From positions 1-64,000 of the forward strand of contig NZ_JAPSMC010000007.1 in NCBI RefSeq assembly GCF_026847645.1: DNA of 64,000 nucleotides, in the 5' to 3' direction. The first letter of the stretch is position 1. Each line of letters begins with the position of its first letter. The notes under the pieces were generated by a model. That model did not search any database, was not told the origin of the DNA, and saw only the letters and a program-made list of their open reading frames with translations. This document shows, piece by piece, positions 17,025-25,789 of this stretch. A program made the translations under genes and the position numbers. Origin of the DNA: Anoxybacillus sp. J5B_2022 (GTDB lineage: Bacteria > Bacillota > Bacilli > Bacillales > Anoxybacillaceae).

Positions 17025-18086
17025 ATGAACGACGTAGAAAAAGTAGCGGATCGGTTAGTACGGGAGGCAAGTGCTCTACAGGCGTCAGATATTCATATCG
17101 TTCCAAAAAAGGATGGCGCCATCGTGCAGTTTCGGCTTGATGGGGTATTAGTGATGAAAGAAAAATTGCCAAAAGACTTGCACGAACGGCTTGTGGCCCA
17201 TTTTAAATTTTTGGCCGATATGGATATCGGTGAGCGGCGGCGCCCGCAAAACGGGGCGATGGAAATGGAAATCGATAGCGGCATCATCAGTTTGCGGCTA
17301 TCCACGTTGCCGACGTTTTACGATGAGAGCCTCGTTATTCGTCTTCTTCCGCAAGACTCATTTCTTCCTCTATCACAGCTTTCACTATTCCCGAGTGCGA
17401 CGAAAAAGTTATTGTCGTTTCTCCATCATTCTCACGGGCTAATCATTTTCACAGGGCCGACCGGTTCCGGAAAGACGACGACGCTGTATACGTTGTTGCG
17501 CGTATGCCAAGACGAATGGAACCGAAACGTCATTACGCTAGAAGATCCCATTGAAAAGCGAACGGAAAACGTCTTACAAGTGCAAGTGAATGAAAAAGCA
17601 GGTATTACGTATGCGACAGGATTGAAAGCGATTTTGCGCCATGACCCTGACGTTATTATGGTCGGGGAGATTCGCGATGCGGAAACGGCGAAAATTTCTG
17701 TTCGTGCAGCGCTAACAGGGCATTTAGTGTTGACGACGATGCATACGAAAAATGCTGTCGGTGCGATTTACCGGCTGCTTGAATTTGATGTTTCCTTACA
17801 AGAAATCGAGCAAACGTTATTAGCTGTTACAGCTCAACGTCTTGTTGAATTAGTCTGCCCGTTTTGCGGGGAAGCGTGTTCCCCGTTTTGCCGCAGGCAA
17901 AGATCGGTACGGCGAGCGGCTATTTATGAGTGGCTGTATGGAGAAGCGTTGGGAAAAGCTATCGAAGAAGCGCGGGGCGAACACGTCACTTACCGATATC
18001 CGACGTTGCCACAAATGATTAAAAAAGGAATCGCTCTCGGGTTTTTATCCCCTTCTTCGAAAGGGTGGGGAATGGATGAAGCGTAA
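17025..18086 (+). CDS. comGA: competence traffic ATPase ComGA
   Basis: 353 residues. A GspE/PilB-type hexameric ATPase that powers assembly of the competence pseudopilus for DNA uptake. It has A-S-D-I-H-I near residue 20, Walker A G-P-T-G-S-G-K-T-T-T-L near 145, the Asp box T-L-E-D-P, the Walker B/His-box region G-E-I-R-D-A-E-T and a C-x-x-C near 280. The start at 17025 has an AAAGGGGTG site and matches B. subtilis ComGA; an alternative ATG at 16995 also has a usable site. First gene of the seven-gene comG operon. Confidence 0.95.
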   Translation: MNDVEKVADRLVREASALQASDIHIVPKKDGAIVQFRLDGVLVMKEKLPKDLHERLVAHFKFLADMDIGERRRPQNGAMEMEIDSGIISLRLSTLPTFYDESLVIRLLPQDSFLPLSQLSLFPSATKKLLSFLHHSHGLIIFTGPTGSGKTTTLYTLLRVCQDEWNRNVITLEDPIEKRTENVLQVQVNEKAGITYATGLKAILRHDPDVIMVGEIRDAETAKISVRAALTGHLVLTTMHTKNAVGAIYRLLEFDVSLQEIEQTLLAVTAQRLVELVCPFCGEACSPFCRRQRSVRRAAIYEWLYGEALGKAIEEARGEHVTYRYPTLPQMIKKGIALGFLSPSSKGWGMDEA

Positions 18087-19110
18087 TAAAACATGGCCGT
18101 TAGAAGAGCAAGGGCAATTTTTATTGCAACTTGGGAAACTGCTTGAGAAAGGGTATTCGTTGGCACAGGCGATGGAATTTTTGCAATTTCAACAGCCGCT
18201 TGCTCGCCAGCATGATTTGCAGCGTTGTCTATCTTTTTTCCGTTCTGGCTTATCTTTTCACGAAGCGTTACAGCCGCTTTCGTTTCATTCGGAAGCGGTA
18301 GGGTATTTATTTTTTGCCGAACAACACGGGCAGTTCGCTCAAGGATTAGTCGAGGCAGGAAATATGCTTTTAAATAAAGCGAAGTACTGGCAGCGCCTGC
18401 GCAAAGCAGCAAGTTATCCGCTATTTCTTCTTTGTTTTATGGTGGTCATGCTTCTTATTGTTCAACAAATGCTTCTTCCGCAGTTTGTTCATCTTTCGTC
18501 TTCGTTTGCCACCACTCGTTCTTCCGTTTCGTACTTCCTCATACAAATCGTTTCGATAGTGCCGGTGCTTTTTCTATCCGTCTGTTTTCTTTGCGTGATA
18601 GGGGGAAGTGTGTATGCCATATGGGCGAAACGACTTCCTCCTCTAACGCAAATTCGCTTATGGTTGAAAATCCCGTTTCTTCGTACGGTTGCCACACTTT
18701 ACTACACACACGTCTTTTCTTTACAGTTTAGTCACTTATTAAACGGTGGATTGTCGGTTTATGAATCGCTGCAAGTATTCGAAAGACAACATCACGTTCC
18801 GTTTTTGTGTGCGGAAGGAAGTACGATGAAAGAGCAGTTGGCAAAAGGCGAGAAGTTAGAAACATTAATTGCAGAGCGCCCTTATTATGAACGAGCGCTT
18901 CTGCTCGTCATTCGTCACGGCCAATCGAACGGTGAATTAGCGAAGGAGCTGTTTCATTACAGTCAGTTTGTTTTACAAAAAATGGAAGAGCGAATCGAAA
19001 AATGGACGCGTTTTATTCAACCACTGTTGTTCGCTTTCATCGGTTTGCTCGTTGTTTGTCTGTATTTAGCGATTTTATTGCCGATGTTTGAAACAATGAA
19101 TCAACTGTAA
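18076..19110 (+). CDS. comGB: competence pilus membrane protein ComGB
   Basis: 344 residues of the GspF/PilC family, with three membrane helices (about 120-140, 165-190 and 315-340) and two cytosolic helical repeats. It forms the inner-membrane platform for the pseudopilus and docks ComGA. It overlaps comGA by 11 bases, consistent with coupled translation. Confidence 0.95.
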   Translation: MKRNKTWPLEEQGQFLLQLGKLLEKGYSLAQAMEFLQFQQPLARQHDLQRCLSFFRSGLSFHEALQPLSFHSEAVGYLFFAEQHGQFAQGLVEAGNMLLNKAKYWQRLRKAASYPLFLLCFMVVMLLIVQQMLLPQFVHLSSSFATTRSSVSYFLIQIVSIVPVLFLSVCFLCVIGGSVYAIWAKRLPPLTQIRLWLKIPFLRTVATLYYTHVFSLQFSHLLNGGLSVYESLQVFERQHHVPFLCAEGSTMKEQLAKGEKLETLIAERPYYERALLLVIRHGQSNGELAKELFHYSQFVLQKMEERIEKWTRFIQPLLFAFIGLLVVCLYLAILLPMFETMNQL

Positions 19111-19124
19111 GGGGGAATTTATCT

Positions 19125-19421
19125 ATGAAAGAAAAAGGCTTTACGTTAATCGAAATGTTAATTGTGCTTATGGTCATTTCTGTATTGCTATTAATTATGA
19201 TTCCAAACATTACGAAACATAATGGAATGATTAATGATAAAGGATGCCAGGCGTTCGTGAAGACCGTTCAAGCACAAGTGAAGGCGTATCAAATGGAAAA
19301 CGATGTGATCCCGACTGTTCAGCAGCTGTTGGATGGAAACTATATTAAATCGAATAAATGCCCGAATGGCCATACGATTCAAATCGGCAGCGATGGTGAA
19401 GTGAGCGAAAGTGGCTCGTAA
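19125..19421 (+). CDS. comGC: major competence pseudopilin ComGC
   Basis: 98 residues. The type IV prepilin leader K-G-F-T-L-I-E-M-L-I-V begins at residue 4, with cleavage by ComC expected before F6, and a hydrophobic helix to about residue 26. C-terminal Cys residues at about 42 and 73 fit the intramolecular disulfide of ComGC. GGGGG site upstream. Main structural subunit of the DNA-uptake pseudopilus. Confidence 0.95.
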   Translation: MKEKGFTLIEMLIVLMVISVLLLIMIPNITKHNGMINDKGCQAFVKTVQAQVKAYQMENDVIPTVQQLLDGNYIKSNKCPNGHTIQIGSDGEVSESGS

Positions 19422-19851
19422 AAACGGTTTTACGCTTCTCGAGTTGCTTATCGTGTTGATGATCGTCAGCACGCTGACGATCGTCGCTATTCCGCAAATC
19501 GATCGGCTCAAGAAAGCGAAAGAAGAGACACATATGCTCGAGCAGTTGACGGATGACTTATTATATGCCCAAGCATATGCATTGACACATAGACAATCAG
19601 TCGTTGTCGTTTTTTATAATGCACAGGGGCGGTATCGAATGACCGAGCGCTATACGCTAGGTCGCGTCTTGATTGATCGGTCGCTTCCAAGTCCGTGGAA
19701 AATCGAACTAGCAACATTGCAAAATCCGCTAACGTTTTTAGCAAACGGCAATGTGAATAAATCAGGAACGGTATTGCTGAAAAACGGAAAAACAACGTAC
19801 AAACTCGTGTTTTTACTCGGGAAAGGAAGATTTTATGTACAAAAATTGTAA
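19411..19851 (+). CDS. comGD: minor competence pseudopilin ComGD
   Basis: 146 residues from a GTG start that overlaps comGC by 11 bases. The prepilin motif N-G-F-T-L-L-E-L-L-I-V is at residue 5, followed by the pilin helix. Minor pilin of the competence system. Confidence 0.92.
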   Translation: MARKNGFTLLELLIVLMIVSTLTIVAIPQIDRLKKAKEETHMLEQLTDDLLYAQAYALTHRQSVVVVFYNAQGRYRMTERYTLGRVLIDRSLPSPWKIELATLQNPLTFLANGNVNKSGTVLLKNGKTTYKLVFLLGKGRFYVQKL

Positions 19852-20158
19852 CGGCTTTACATTTGTCGAGGCGCTTGTCGCATCGGCGGTGCTGCTCATG
19901 ATCACGATAGCGTTGTTGCCGCTATTGACGCAAATTATGGTAGAGCGGCATAATGTCGCTTTAAAAAACAAAGCCCAACAACTTCTTCATGCAGAAATGA
20001 ACCGTGACGCTCAGCCAGCGGACAAAACGGTGACGGTTGCAGGGGTGACGTACGCGATTTCTTGGACGGAAGTAGGCAACGGGATGAGAAAAGCGTGCGT
20101 CCGTTGGAACGACTATGTGAGCCGAACGGTAGAAAGGTGCGAATATGTAAAAAAATGA
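19835..20158 (+). CDS. comGE: minor competence pseudopilin ComGE
   Basis: 107 residues. The prepilin-like N-terminus C-N-G-F-T-F-V-E-A-L-V-A has the conserved Glu at +5 and a hydrophobic helix. Overlaps comGD by 17 bases. Recognised by position and motif, because ComGE sequences diverge quickly. Confidence 0.88.
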   Translation: MYKNCNGFTFVEALVASAVLLMITIALLPLLTQIMVERHNVALKNKAQQLLHAEMNRDAQPADKTVTVAGVTYAISWTEVGNGMRKACVRWNDYVSRTVERCEYVKK

Positions 20159-20589
20159 ATCATCGTGGGTTTACATTGCTTGAAATGCTTGTTGTTTTAT
20201 CGATCGTGTTACTCGTCGTTTCGTTTTTGCCATTTTTATTAGATGTTCGTTGGTTGCACGAAAAGCAGCTCAACCAATTTCATCCGCTCGAATGGCAAGT
20301 GTTTCTCGAACAAATGAAAAGCGAAATTCGCGAATCAAAACAGCTTCAAACTACAGAAACGATACTGTATGCGTATAAGCCAACAGGAGAGAAAGTGAGC
20401 TTTGAAAAATATGGCTCGCTCATTCGACGGCGTGTGAACGGCCAAGGAAATGAAGTCGTGTTACAGTCCATTTCCGACGTGCGATACGAATTGGCGCAAA
20501 ACGGTGTGTGGATTGAGGTGATAACGACGAAAGGAAAGCGATACGAGGCGTTTGTTTCTACCTTTTTTCCGGTGCAGGTGAAGCCGTGA
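20155..20589 (+). CDS. comGF: minor competence pseudopilin ComGF
   Basis: 144 residues from ATG 20155. Prepilin motif R-G-F-T-L-L-E-M-L-V-V at residue 4. The C-terminal part matches ComGF (H-P-L-E-W-x-x-F-L-E-Q-M-K-x-E and S-L-I-R-R-R-V-N-G-x-G). The start overlaps the comGE stop (ATGA), so translation is probably coupled; no independent ribosome site at ideal distance is seen. Confidence 0.9.
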   Translation: MNHRGFTLLEMLVVLSIVLLVVSFLPFLLDVRWLHEKQLNQFHPLEWQVFLEQMKSEIRESKQLQTTETILYAYKPTGEKVSFEKYGSLIRRRVNGQGNEVVLQSISDVRYELAQNGVWIEVITTKGKRYEAFVSTFFPVQVKP

Positions 20590-20978
20590 TGAAAAACGAA
20601 AAAGGTGTCATTTTTCCGCTGACGATGATGTTTTCTCTTTTGTTTTGCTTATCAGTGCTTCACGTGTTGGAGCTGTACCATATCGAAATGCAGCTGGCGG
20701 AATACGAGCAACAATCGTATGATGTCGATTCGCTCATGCAAATGGCGGTTGTCGATGTGAAGGCGCAAATCGCGGCTAGCGTTCCGGCGAAACAAACAGG
20801 ACAAGGGACGTTCATATATCCGAACGGCACGGCGCAATATGAGTGGAAACAGGGGACGAAAAACGAAATAAAGGTGACGATCGCCGTTATTTCGCACGAA
20901 GGCATTCGCTATAGCGCCGAGTTTACCGTTTCTTTTCCCGCCTTGGAGTTAATCGAATGGAAAGAAACATATTCATAG
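20589..20978 (+). CDS. comGG: competence protein ComGG
   Basis: 129 residues. N-terminal hydrophobic pilin-like helix after N-E-K-G-V-I-F-P. The Phe-Thr and Glu of other prepilins are replaced, as is usual for ComGG. Start chosen at ATG 20589 (a GTG immediately before it is possible), overlapping the comGF stop. Last gene of the comG operon. Confidence 0.88.
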   Translation: MKNEKGVIFPLTMMFSLLFCLSVLHVLELYHIEMQLAEYEQQSYDVDSLMQMAVVDVKAQIAASVPAKQTGQGTFIYPNGTAQYEWKQGTKNEIKVTIAVISHEGIRYSAEFTVSFPALELIEWKETYS

Positions 20979-21035
20979 TTCATTATTGGCCGTCAATATG
21001 GTATGTTGATAAAAAAGAAAAGGTGAGGTTGGCAA

Positions 21036-21551
21036 ATGAAACGAGTGTATTTAACTGGGTTTATGGGAGCGGGAAAAACGACAGTTGGTCGAGCATTAGC
21101 CGAGCAGCTATGTGTGCCGATGATCGATACAGACAGCTATATTGAAGAGAAAGTCGGCAAGTCGATTAAGCAAATTTTTGCCGAAGAAGGAGAAGTAGCG
21201 TTTCGCCAATACGAACGCGAGTTTTTGCGAACGTTGCCGGGTGAGCGGCTCGTTGTCACGACCGGCGGTGGGATGGTTATCCAACAAGAAAACCGTGAAT
21301 GGATGAAACGAACAGGCACCGTTATTTATTTGCATTGTGAGTTTGCAGAAATCATGCGTAGGCTCGCCGATGACGATACACGTCCTTTGCTCTCACAACA
21401 TGATCGCGACGGATTAGAGTCGTTGTGGAAGCAACGGTTGCCTTACTATTATGAGGCGGATTGGGTCATTAACACGACCGGAAAAAGCGTTGAACAAATT
21501 GTTGCAGAAATTATTCCATTGATTAAAAAAGAGGAAAAGCGGCAAGACTAA
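21036..21551 (+). CDS. aroK: shikimate kinase
   Basis: 171 residues. It phosphorylates shikimate at O3 in aromatic amino acid synthesis. P-loop G-F-M-G-A-G-K-T-T-V-G near residue 7, shikimate-binding D-T-D near 33, T-T-G-G-G near 77 and the lid Arg in D-D-T-R-P near 115. AAAAGGTGAGG site upstream. It is followed at 24 bases by yqzE. Confidence 0.95.
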   Translation: MKRVYLTGFMGAGKTTVGRALAEQLCVPMIDTDSYIEEKVGKSIKQIFAEEGEVAFRQYEREFLRTLPGERLVVTTGGGMVIQQENREWMKRTGTVIYLHCEFAEIMRRLADDDTRPLLSQHDRDGLESLWKQRLPYYYEADWVINTTGKSVEQIVAEIIPLIKKEEKRQD

Positions 21552-21575
21552 TAGTAAAAAAGGCGGTGACGGTTG

Positions 21576-21755
21576 ATGGCAACGAACGACTATATGAAAT
21601 TTGTCACCGAGCAGTTTGTCCGCTATATGGATCAGCCGAAAGAGGAACGAAAAAAGCTGCGAGAAAAACGGAAACAAGAAAAACCGCCGTTTTTGTACCA
21701 TTGGTTCGGCATGATTCCGTTTTCGCTCAAACTGCTTTTTCGCCGAAAATCATAA
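21576..21755 (+). CDS. yqzE: small conserved protein YqzE
   Basis: 59 residues, highly basic middle (R-K-K-L-R-E-K-R-K-Q-E-K) and a short C-terminal amphipathic or hydrophobic piece with the W-F-G-M-I-P motif of the YqzE family. Found next to the comG genes in Bacillales. Function unknown. Confidence 0.85.
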   Translation: MATNDYMKFVTEQFVRYMDQPKEERKKLREKRKQEKPPFLYHWFGMIPFSLKLLFRRKS

Positions 21756-21787
21756 AGATCTCCCTTGCGTTGCAGGGAGATCTTTTT
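21754..21787. terminator. bidirectional terminator between yqzE and yqhG
   Basis: AAAGATCTCCCT / AGGGAGATCTTT stem with TGCGTTGC loop and T-runs on both outward sides. Confidence 0.9.
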
Positions 21788-22577
21788 ATGGACGTTGCTG
21801 CAAGTAAAACAGCCCACCGTTAATGATGGAAATCGTAATTTTCGGTTTATATTGTTCTTCTAACGCTTGTTTTTCCATATAATAACATTCTGGTTTTTCT
21901 TCCATTTCTTCATAAAAATGATCTAGTAGCGCTAAGTCTTCGTTCCAGCGCGCGATCGCTTGTTCCGCCCACGTATGATCATCTTGTTCGATTTTTTTTC
22001 CGATATATTGCTCAAGGCGCGCCATTCCGCTTTGCGGTTTAATGATAGGAGAAATGGTAAAACAATAGTCCGGAATTTTTGGAGTTAGTGGCAGTTTCTG
22101 TAGTTTTTCATGAAACTGCTCGACGATCGTTCCGGTAATCAAATGCAGTCCGAGTGACAAAATAGTGTCTTTTTTTCGGTCGCATTGATACGAAATTTTG
22201 GCGTTTATCCCTAGCCACGGATGAAGTGGAACCGATGATTGAACGGAAGCGTTTGCTTCTTCGTACAGGCGAATATAGCTGCCGTGACGCTGTGCGGATT
22301 GAAATATTTGATGCAGCCTTGGAGAGCCGAAATGAAGCTGCTCTCCGTTGAGGGTCTTTGTTTTTTCATTCTGCTTTGTTATTAACGTCAGCTGCATCGG
22401 TGCCGGAGTGCCGCCCGTTCGCTCGATGTAATGCCAATAAAACGGGCGGTTCATCAATTCTTTATCCATTGCAACCGTCAATTGCACCGTTATATATCCG
22501 TCTTCGTTTTCGATAATGTCGCAGTCGTTCGCGCAAAAATACCGTTCAAGAAACTGTTGAATTTCATCTTGCCGCAT
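21786..22577 (-). CDS. yqhG: conserved protein YqhG
   Basis: 263 residues, closely matching B. subtilis YqhG along its whole length (D-K-E-L-M-N-R-P-F-Y-W-H-Y, C-D-R-K-K-D-T, T-P-K-I-P-D-Y-C-F-T, and the I-N-G-G-L-F-Y-L end). No known domain and no membrane segment. The start at 22577 has an AGGTG site; it overlaps the 3' end of the helicase gene, so the two are an operon. Confidence 0.92.
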   Translation of the reverse strand: MRQDEIQQFLERYFCANDCDIIENEDGYITVQLTVAMDKELMNRPFYWHYIERTGGTPAPMQLTLITKQNEKTKTLNGEQLHFGSPRLHQIFQSAQRHGSYIRLYEEANASVQSSVPLHPWLGINAKISYQCDRKKDTILSLGLHLITGTIVEQFHEKLQKLPLTPKIPDYCFTISPIIKPQSGMARLEQYIGKKIEQDDHTWAEQAIARWNEDLALLDHFYEEMEEKPECYYMEKQALEEQYKPKITISIINGGLFYLQQRP

Positions 22578-24210
22578 ATTCATCACCTCTAGTAAATTGA
22601 TCCGCAAAATCAATCATTGCCGTTAAATTTTCCATTTTAATTTTCATTTCTCGCTCGTTGCGGGATTGGAAAATATCGTGCAAATATTCTTCGAAATCCG
22701 TCATGTTCATCTTTGTTAAAATATCGTCCAATTCACCAACGACCCGTTCAAACAGCCGAATTTTTTCATAGAGAAGCTTCAATACATGTTCTTCGACTGT
22801 ATCTTTCACGGCAAAATTGTAAATATATACGTCATTCGTTTGCCCTAAGCGGTGTACGCGCCCGATGCGTTGCTCAAGCCGCATCGGGTTCCATGGAAGG
22901 TCGTAGTTAATGACATGATGGCAAAATTGTAAGTTAATCCCTTCTCCCCCTGCCTCAGTCGCAATGAGCACTTGTGCGCGGTTTTTGAATAGTTCTTTCA
23001 TCCAATCTTTTTTTCCGCGCTTAAATCCGCCGCGAAACGGAACGGAGGAAATACCGTGCTGCTGCAAAAACCATTGCAAATATAATTGCGTCGCCCGATA
23101 TTCCGTAAAAATAATGACTTTGTCGTTAATGCGCTGAATAAGTTCAAGTGCTTTTTCGGCTTTTGCATTGGTCGTGACGGCGTTTATTTTTTCGATTAAC
23201 GTGTCAAAATACGCAGGTGGTTCTGGATATTTGCTCATCATATTTTTTAACGTAAGAAAGAGCGCTTCGCGGCTACTGCAAGCTTCGCGCAACATCGTTA
23301 TAAGCGAAAATTGCCCGTCGTCTATTTTTAACGCGTGAACAGCGTCGTATAACTCCCGCTCTTCTTTGGAAAATTCAATCATCACCGTTTCGACATGCCG
23401 CTTCGACCATTCGATACCGGTATCAATGCGGCGATTGCGAATCATCACTTTATTGACAAGCGCTTTTAAGTGCTCATCGGTTTGCAGCGTGCGCCCCTTT
23501 CCGTACGTTTCGGCAAAGTAAGAAGCGTTTCCTAAATGGCCAGGCTTCAGTAAAGAAACGAGATGAAAAATTTCTTCGATTCGGTTTTGAATCGGGGTTG
23601 CAGTGAGCAATAAACAAAATTTCTTTTTTAAATGCTGTACGAATTCATAGTTTTTCGTTTTATTGTTTTTTAATTTATGCGCTTCGTCAATAATGACCAT
23701 GTCATACTGCTGGGCATAAATGATGTCACGATGCGGACTTCGTTTTGCGGTGTCGATGGAGGAAACGACGACATCGCACTGTTCCCACACGTAGCTCTTT
23801 TTTTGCGCAACGGCCGGAATGAAAAACTTTTCGTTCAATTCCATCGTCCATTGAGAGACGAGGGAAGCGGGGACGAGAATAAGCACTTTTTTCACAAGCC
23901 CGCGAATCATATATTCTTTTAAGATCAGCCCGGCTTCAATCGTTTTCCCAAGTCCGACTTCATCCGCTAAAATCGCTTTGCCGTTCATCGTTTCGACGAC
24001 TTGTTTGGCGACTTCGAGCTGATGTGGAAGGGGCGTTAAATGCGGCAAATGTTTCGGGGCTTGCAAGCCGTCAAAGTCAGGAACGGCAAGATGCTCTGCC
24101 GCTTCCAATGCTAGTTGATACATTTCCCAACTCGCCCACGGTCCGTCTTTTTCGATTCGTTCCAATAGTCCCGTTGTCCACGCGGAATCAAATGTAATCT
24201 CGACCATCAT
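22564..24210 (-). CDS. yqhH: SNF2-family DEAD/DEAH ATPase YqhH
   Basis: 548 residues. Superfamily 2 Snf2 helicase core: Walker A D-E-V-G-L-G-K-T near residue 85, D-E-A-H near 175, T-A-T-P motif III near 205, then the second RecA-like lobe with G-E-G-I-N-L-Q and Q-R-I-G-R-V-H-R-L-G-Q. There are no extra DNA-binding or nuclease domains, so it is a compact RapA/HepA-like remodeller. Start at 24210 with a GGAGAC site. Paired with yqhG on the minus strand, just upstream of and divergent from the glycine cleavage genes. Confidence 0.92.
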   Translation of the reverse strand: MMVEITFDSAWTTGLLERIEKDGPWASWEMYQLALEAAEHLAVPDFDGLQAPKHLPHLTPLPHQLEVAKQVVETMNGKAILADEVGLGKTIEAGLILKEYMIRGLVKKVLILVPASLVSQWTMELNEKFFIPAVAQKKSYVWEQCDVVVSSIDTAKRSPHRDIIYAQQYDMVIIDEAHKLKNNKTKNYEFVQHLKKKFCLLLTATPIQNRIEEIFHLVSLLKPGHLGNASYFAETYGKGRTLQTDEHLKALVNKVMIRNRRIDTGIEWSKRHVETVMIEFSKEERELYDAVHALKIDDGQFSLITMLREACSSREALFLTLKNMMSKYPEPPAYFDTLIEKINAVTTNAKAEKALELIQRINDKVIIFTEYRATQLYLQWFLQQHGISSVPFRGGFKRGKKDWMKELFKNRAQVLIATEAGGEGINLQFCHHVINYDLPWNPMRLEQRIGRVHRLGQTNDVYIYNFAVKDTVEEHVLKLLYEKIRLFERVVGELDDILTKMNMTDFEEYLHDIFQSRNEREMKIKMENLTAMIDFADQFTRGDEYAAR

Positions 24211-24337
24211 TGTTTCGTCTCCTTTAATACCGAACGTTTTTAGTTGAATAGGGAGTAATATATGTAAATAAACGATTGTTTACTGAAATTACTAATAAAA
24301 AGTTCGGGTATTTTTTGTCTGCCGCGCTGAATTTTTA

Positions 24338-24370
24338 TTGCCCTTGTGCGCATATTAATGGTAGTATAAT
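24338..24370 (+). promoter_or_regulatory. candidate sigma-A promoter of the gcv operon
   Basis: A consensus TATAAT at 24365-24370, with only weak -35 matches upstream (TTGCCC at 24338 or TTGTGC at 24344, neither at ideal spacing). It lies about 80 bases ahead of the glycine riboswitch. The remainder of 24211-24440 is A+T-rich with no ORF. Confidence 0.45.
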
Positions 24371-24445
24371 AATAAATTAGAAAGTTAAAAAAACTACAGC
24401 ATCTTTTCCTATAGTTTGACCATTTTTTTGAAAATTATATATGGG

Positions 24446-24658
24446 CGGATGAGAACAAGGGGAGAGACTACAGCATGTAGCGCCGAAGGAGCAAGTGGCA
24501 ACACGAATCTCTCAGGCAAAAGAACTCTTGTTTGACGCAGCTCTGGAGAGCGTTCACAAACGTGAACCACCCACGAGGACACCTATTACAGGGAAACTTT
24601 CAGGTGAAAGGACAGAGACTTCCATATTGCGATATATGGGAGTCGTCTGTCTTTTTTT
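24446..24658 (+). promoter_or_regulatory. tandem glycine riboswitch with terminator
   Basis: Two consecutive glycine aptamers: the first (about 24446-24535) has GGGGAGAGAC, CGCCGAAGGAGCAA and AATCTCTCAGGCAAAAG; the second (about 24536-24620) has CTCTGGAGAGC, CCACCCACGAGGACA and CTTTCAGGTGAAAGGACAGAG. The expression platform is a long stem (GACAGAGACTTCCATAT pairing with the following ATATGGGAGTCGTCTGTC) ending in seven T at 24652-24658, just before gcvT. Known glycine riboswitches of this type turn the gcv operon on when glycine is abundant. Confidence 0.93.
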
Positions 24659-24677
24659 ATGAACAAGGAGGGAGCAT

Positions 24678-25772
24678 ATGTTACAAAGAACACCGCTATT
24701 TCCTCTGTATGCAGAGTATGGCGCAAAAACGATTGATTTTGGTGGCTGGGAGTTGCCTGTGCAATTTTCTAGCATTAAAGAAGAACATGAAGCTGTACGA
24801 ACGCGTGCGGGGTTATTTGATGTGTCCCATATGGGCGAGTTTGAAGTGAAAGGAAAAGATAGTCTTGCTTTTTTACAAAAAATGATGACAAACGACGTTG
24901 CGAAGTTAACGGACGGTCGCGCCCAATACACGTTGATGTGTTATGAAGATGGGGGAACCGTTGATGATTTACTTGTTTATAAAAAAGCGGACGACCATTA
25001 TCTTCTTGTGGTGAACGCTGCAAATATTGAAAAAGATTTCGCTTGGCTTCAAGAGCATGTCGTTGGCGATGTCGAACTTGCCAATATCTCGAACGATATC
25101 GCGCAACTAGCGCTGCAAGGGCCGCTTGCCGAAAAAGTGTTGCAACCATTGACGGCTACCGATTTATCTGCAATCAAATTTTTCGCTTTCTCCGATGATG
25201 TCGATGTCGCAGGGGTTCAAGCGCTCGTGTCGCGGACAGGATATACAGGAGAAGACGGGTTTGAGCTATATTGCCGAGCAGAAGATGCCCAAACGCTTTG
25301 GCGCACCATTTTAGAAGCAGGAAAAGAAGAAGGGGTACTTCCATGCGGGCTCGGTGCACGCGACACGCTTCGTTTTGAAGCATGCTTGCCGCTTTACGGG
25401 CAAGAGTTGTCAAAAGACATTACGCCAATCGAAGCAGGGCTTGGATTTGCGGTCAAAACGAATAAAGACGTTGACTTTTTCGGAAAAGAAGTATTAAAGA
25501 AACAAAAAGAAGAAGGAACGACACGGAAGCTTGTCGGCATTGAAATGATCGACAAAGGCATTCCGCGTCACGGATATGCGGTGTATGTCAACAATGAGCA
25601 AATTGGCTTCGTCACGACCGGAACACAATCGCCAACGCTTAAAAAAAATATCGGACTAGCGCTTATTTCTACTGCGTTTTCGTCACTTGGTACAGAAGTG
25701 GAAGTAGACGTTCGCGGGAAACGGCTAAAAGCGAAAGTGGTGGCGACACCGTTTTATAAGCGCACAAAATAA
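24678..25772 (+). CDS. gcvT: aminomethyltransferase, glycine cleavage T protein
   Basis: 364 residues, full length. T-protein of the glycine cleavage complex: releases ammonia from the aminomethyl group carried on lipoyl-H protein and gives 5,10-methylene-THF. It has D-V-S-H-M-G near the N-terminus, G-Y-T-G-E-D-G-F-E near 195 and the conserved [11 protein letters not shown] segment near 228. AAGGAGGG site before the ATG. First gene behind the riboswitch. Confidence 0.96.
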   Translation: MLQRTPLFPLYAEYGAKTIDFGGWELPVQFSSIKEEHEAVRTRAGLFDVSHMGEFEVKGKDSLAFLQKMMTNDVAKLTDGRAQYTLMCYEDGGTVDDLLVYKKADDHYLLVVNAANIEKDFAWLQEHVVGDVELANISNDIAQLALQGPLAEKVLQPLTATDLSAIKFFAFSDDVDVAGVQALVSRTGYTGEDGFELYCRAEDAQTLWRTILEAGKEEGVLPCGLGARDTLRFEACLPLYGQELSKDITPIEAGLGFAVKTNKDVDFFGKEVLKKQKEEGTTRKLVGIEMIDKGIPRHGYAVYVNNEQIGFVTTGTQSPTLKKNIGLALISTAFSSLGTEVEVDVRGKRLKAKVVATPFYKRTK

Positions 25773-25789
25773 TGTGAGGAGAGAGAGTT

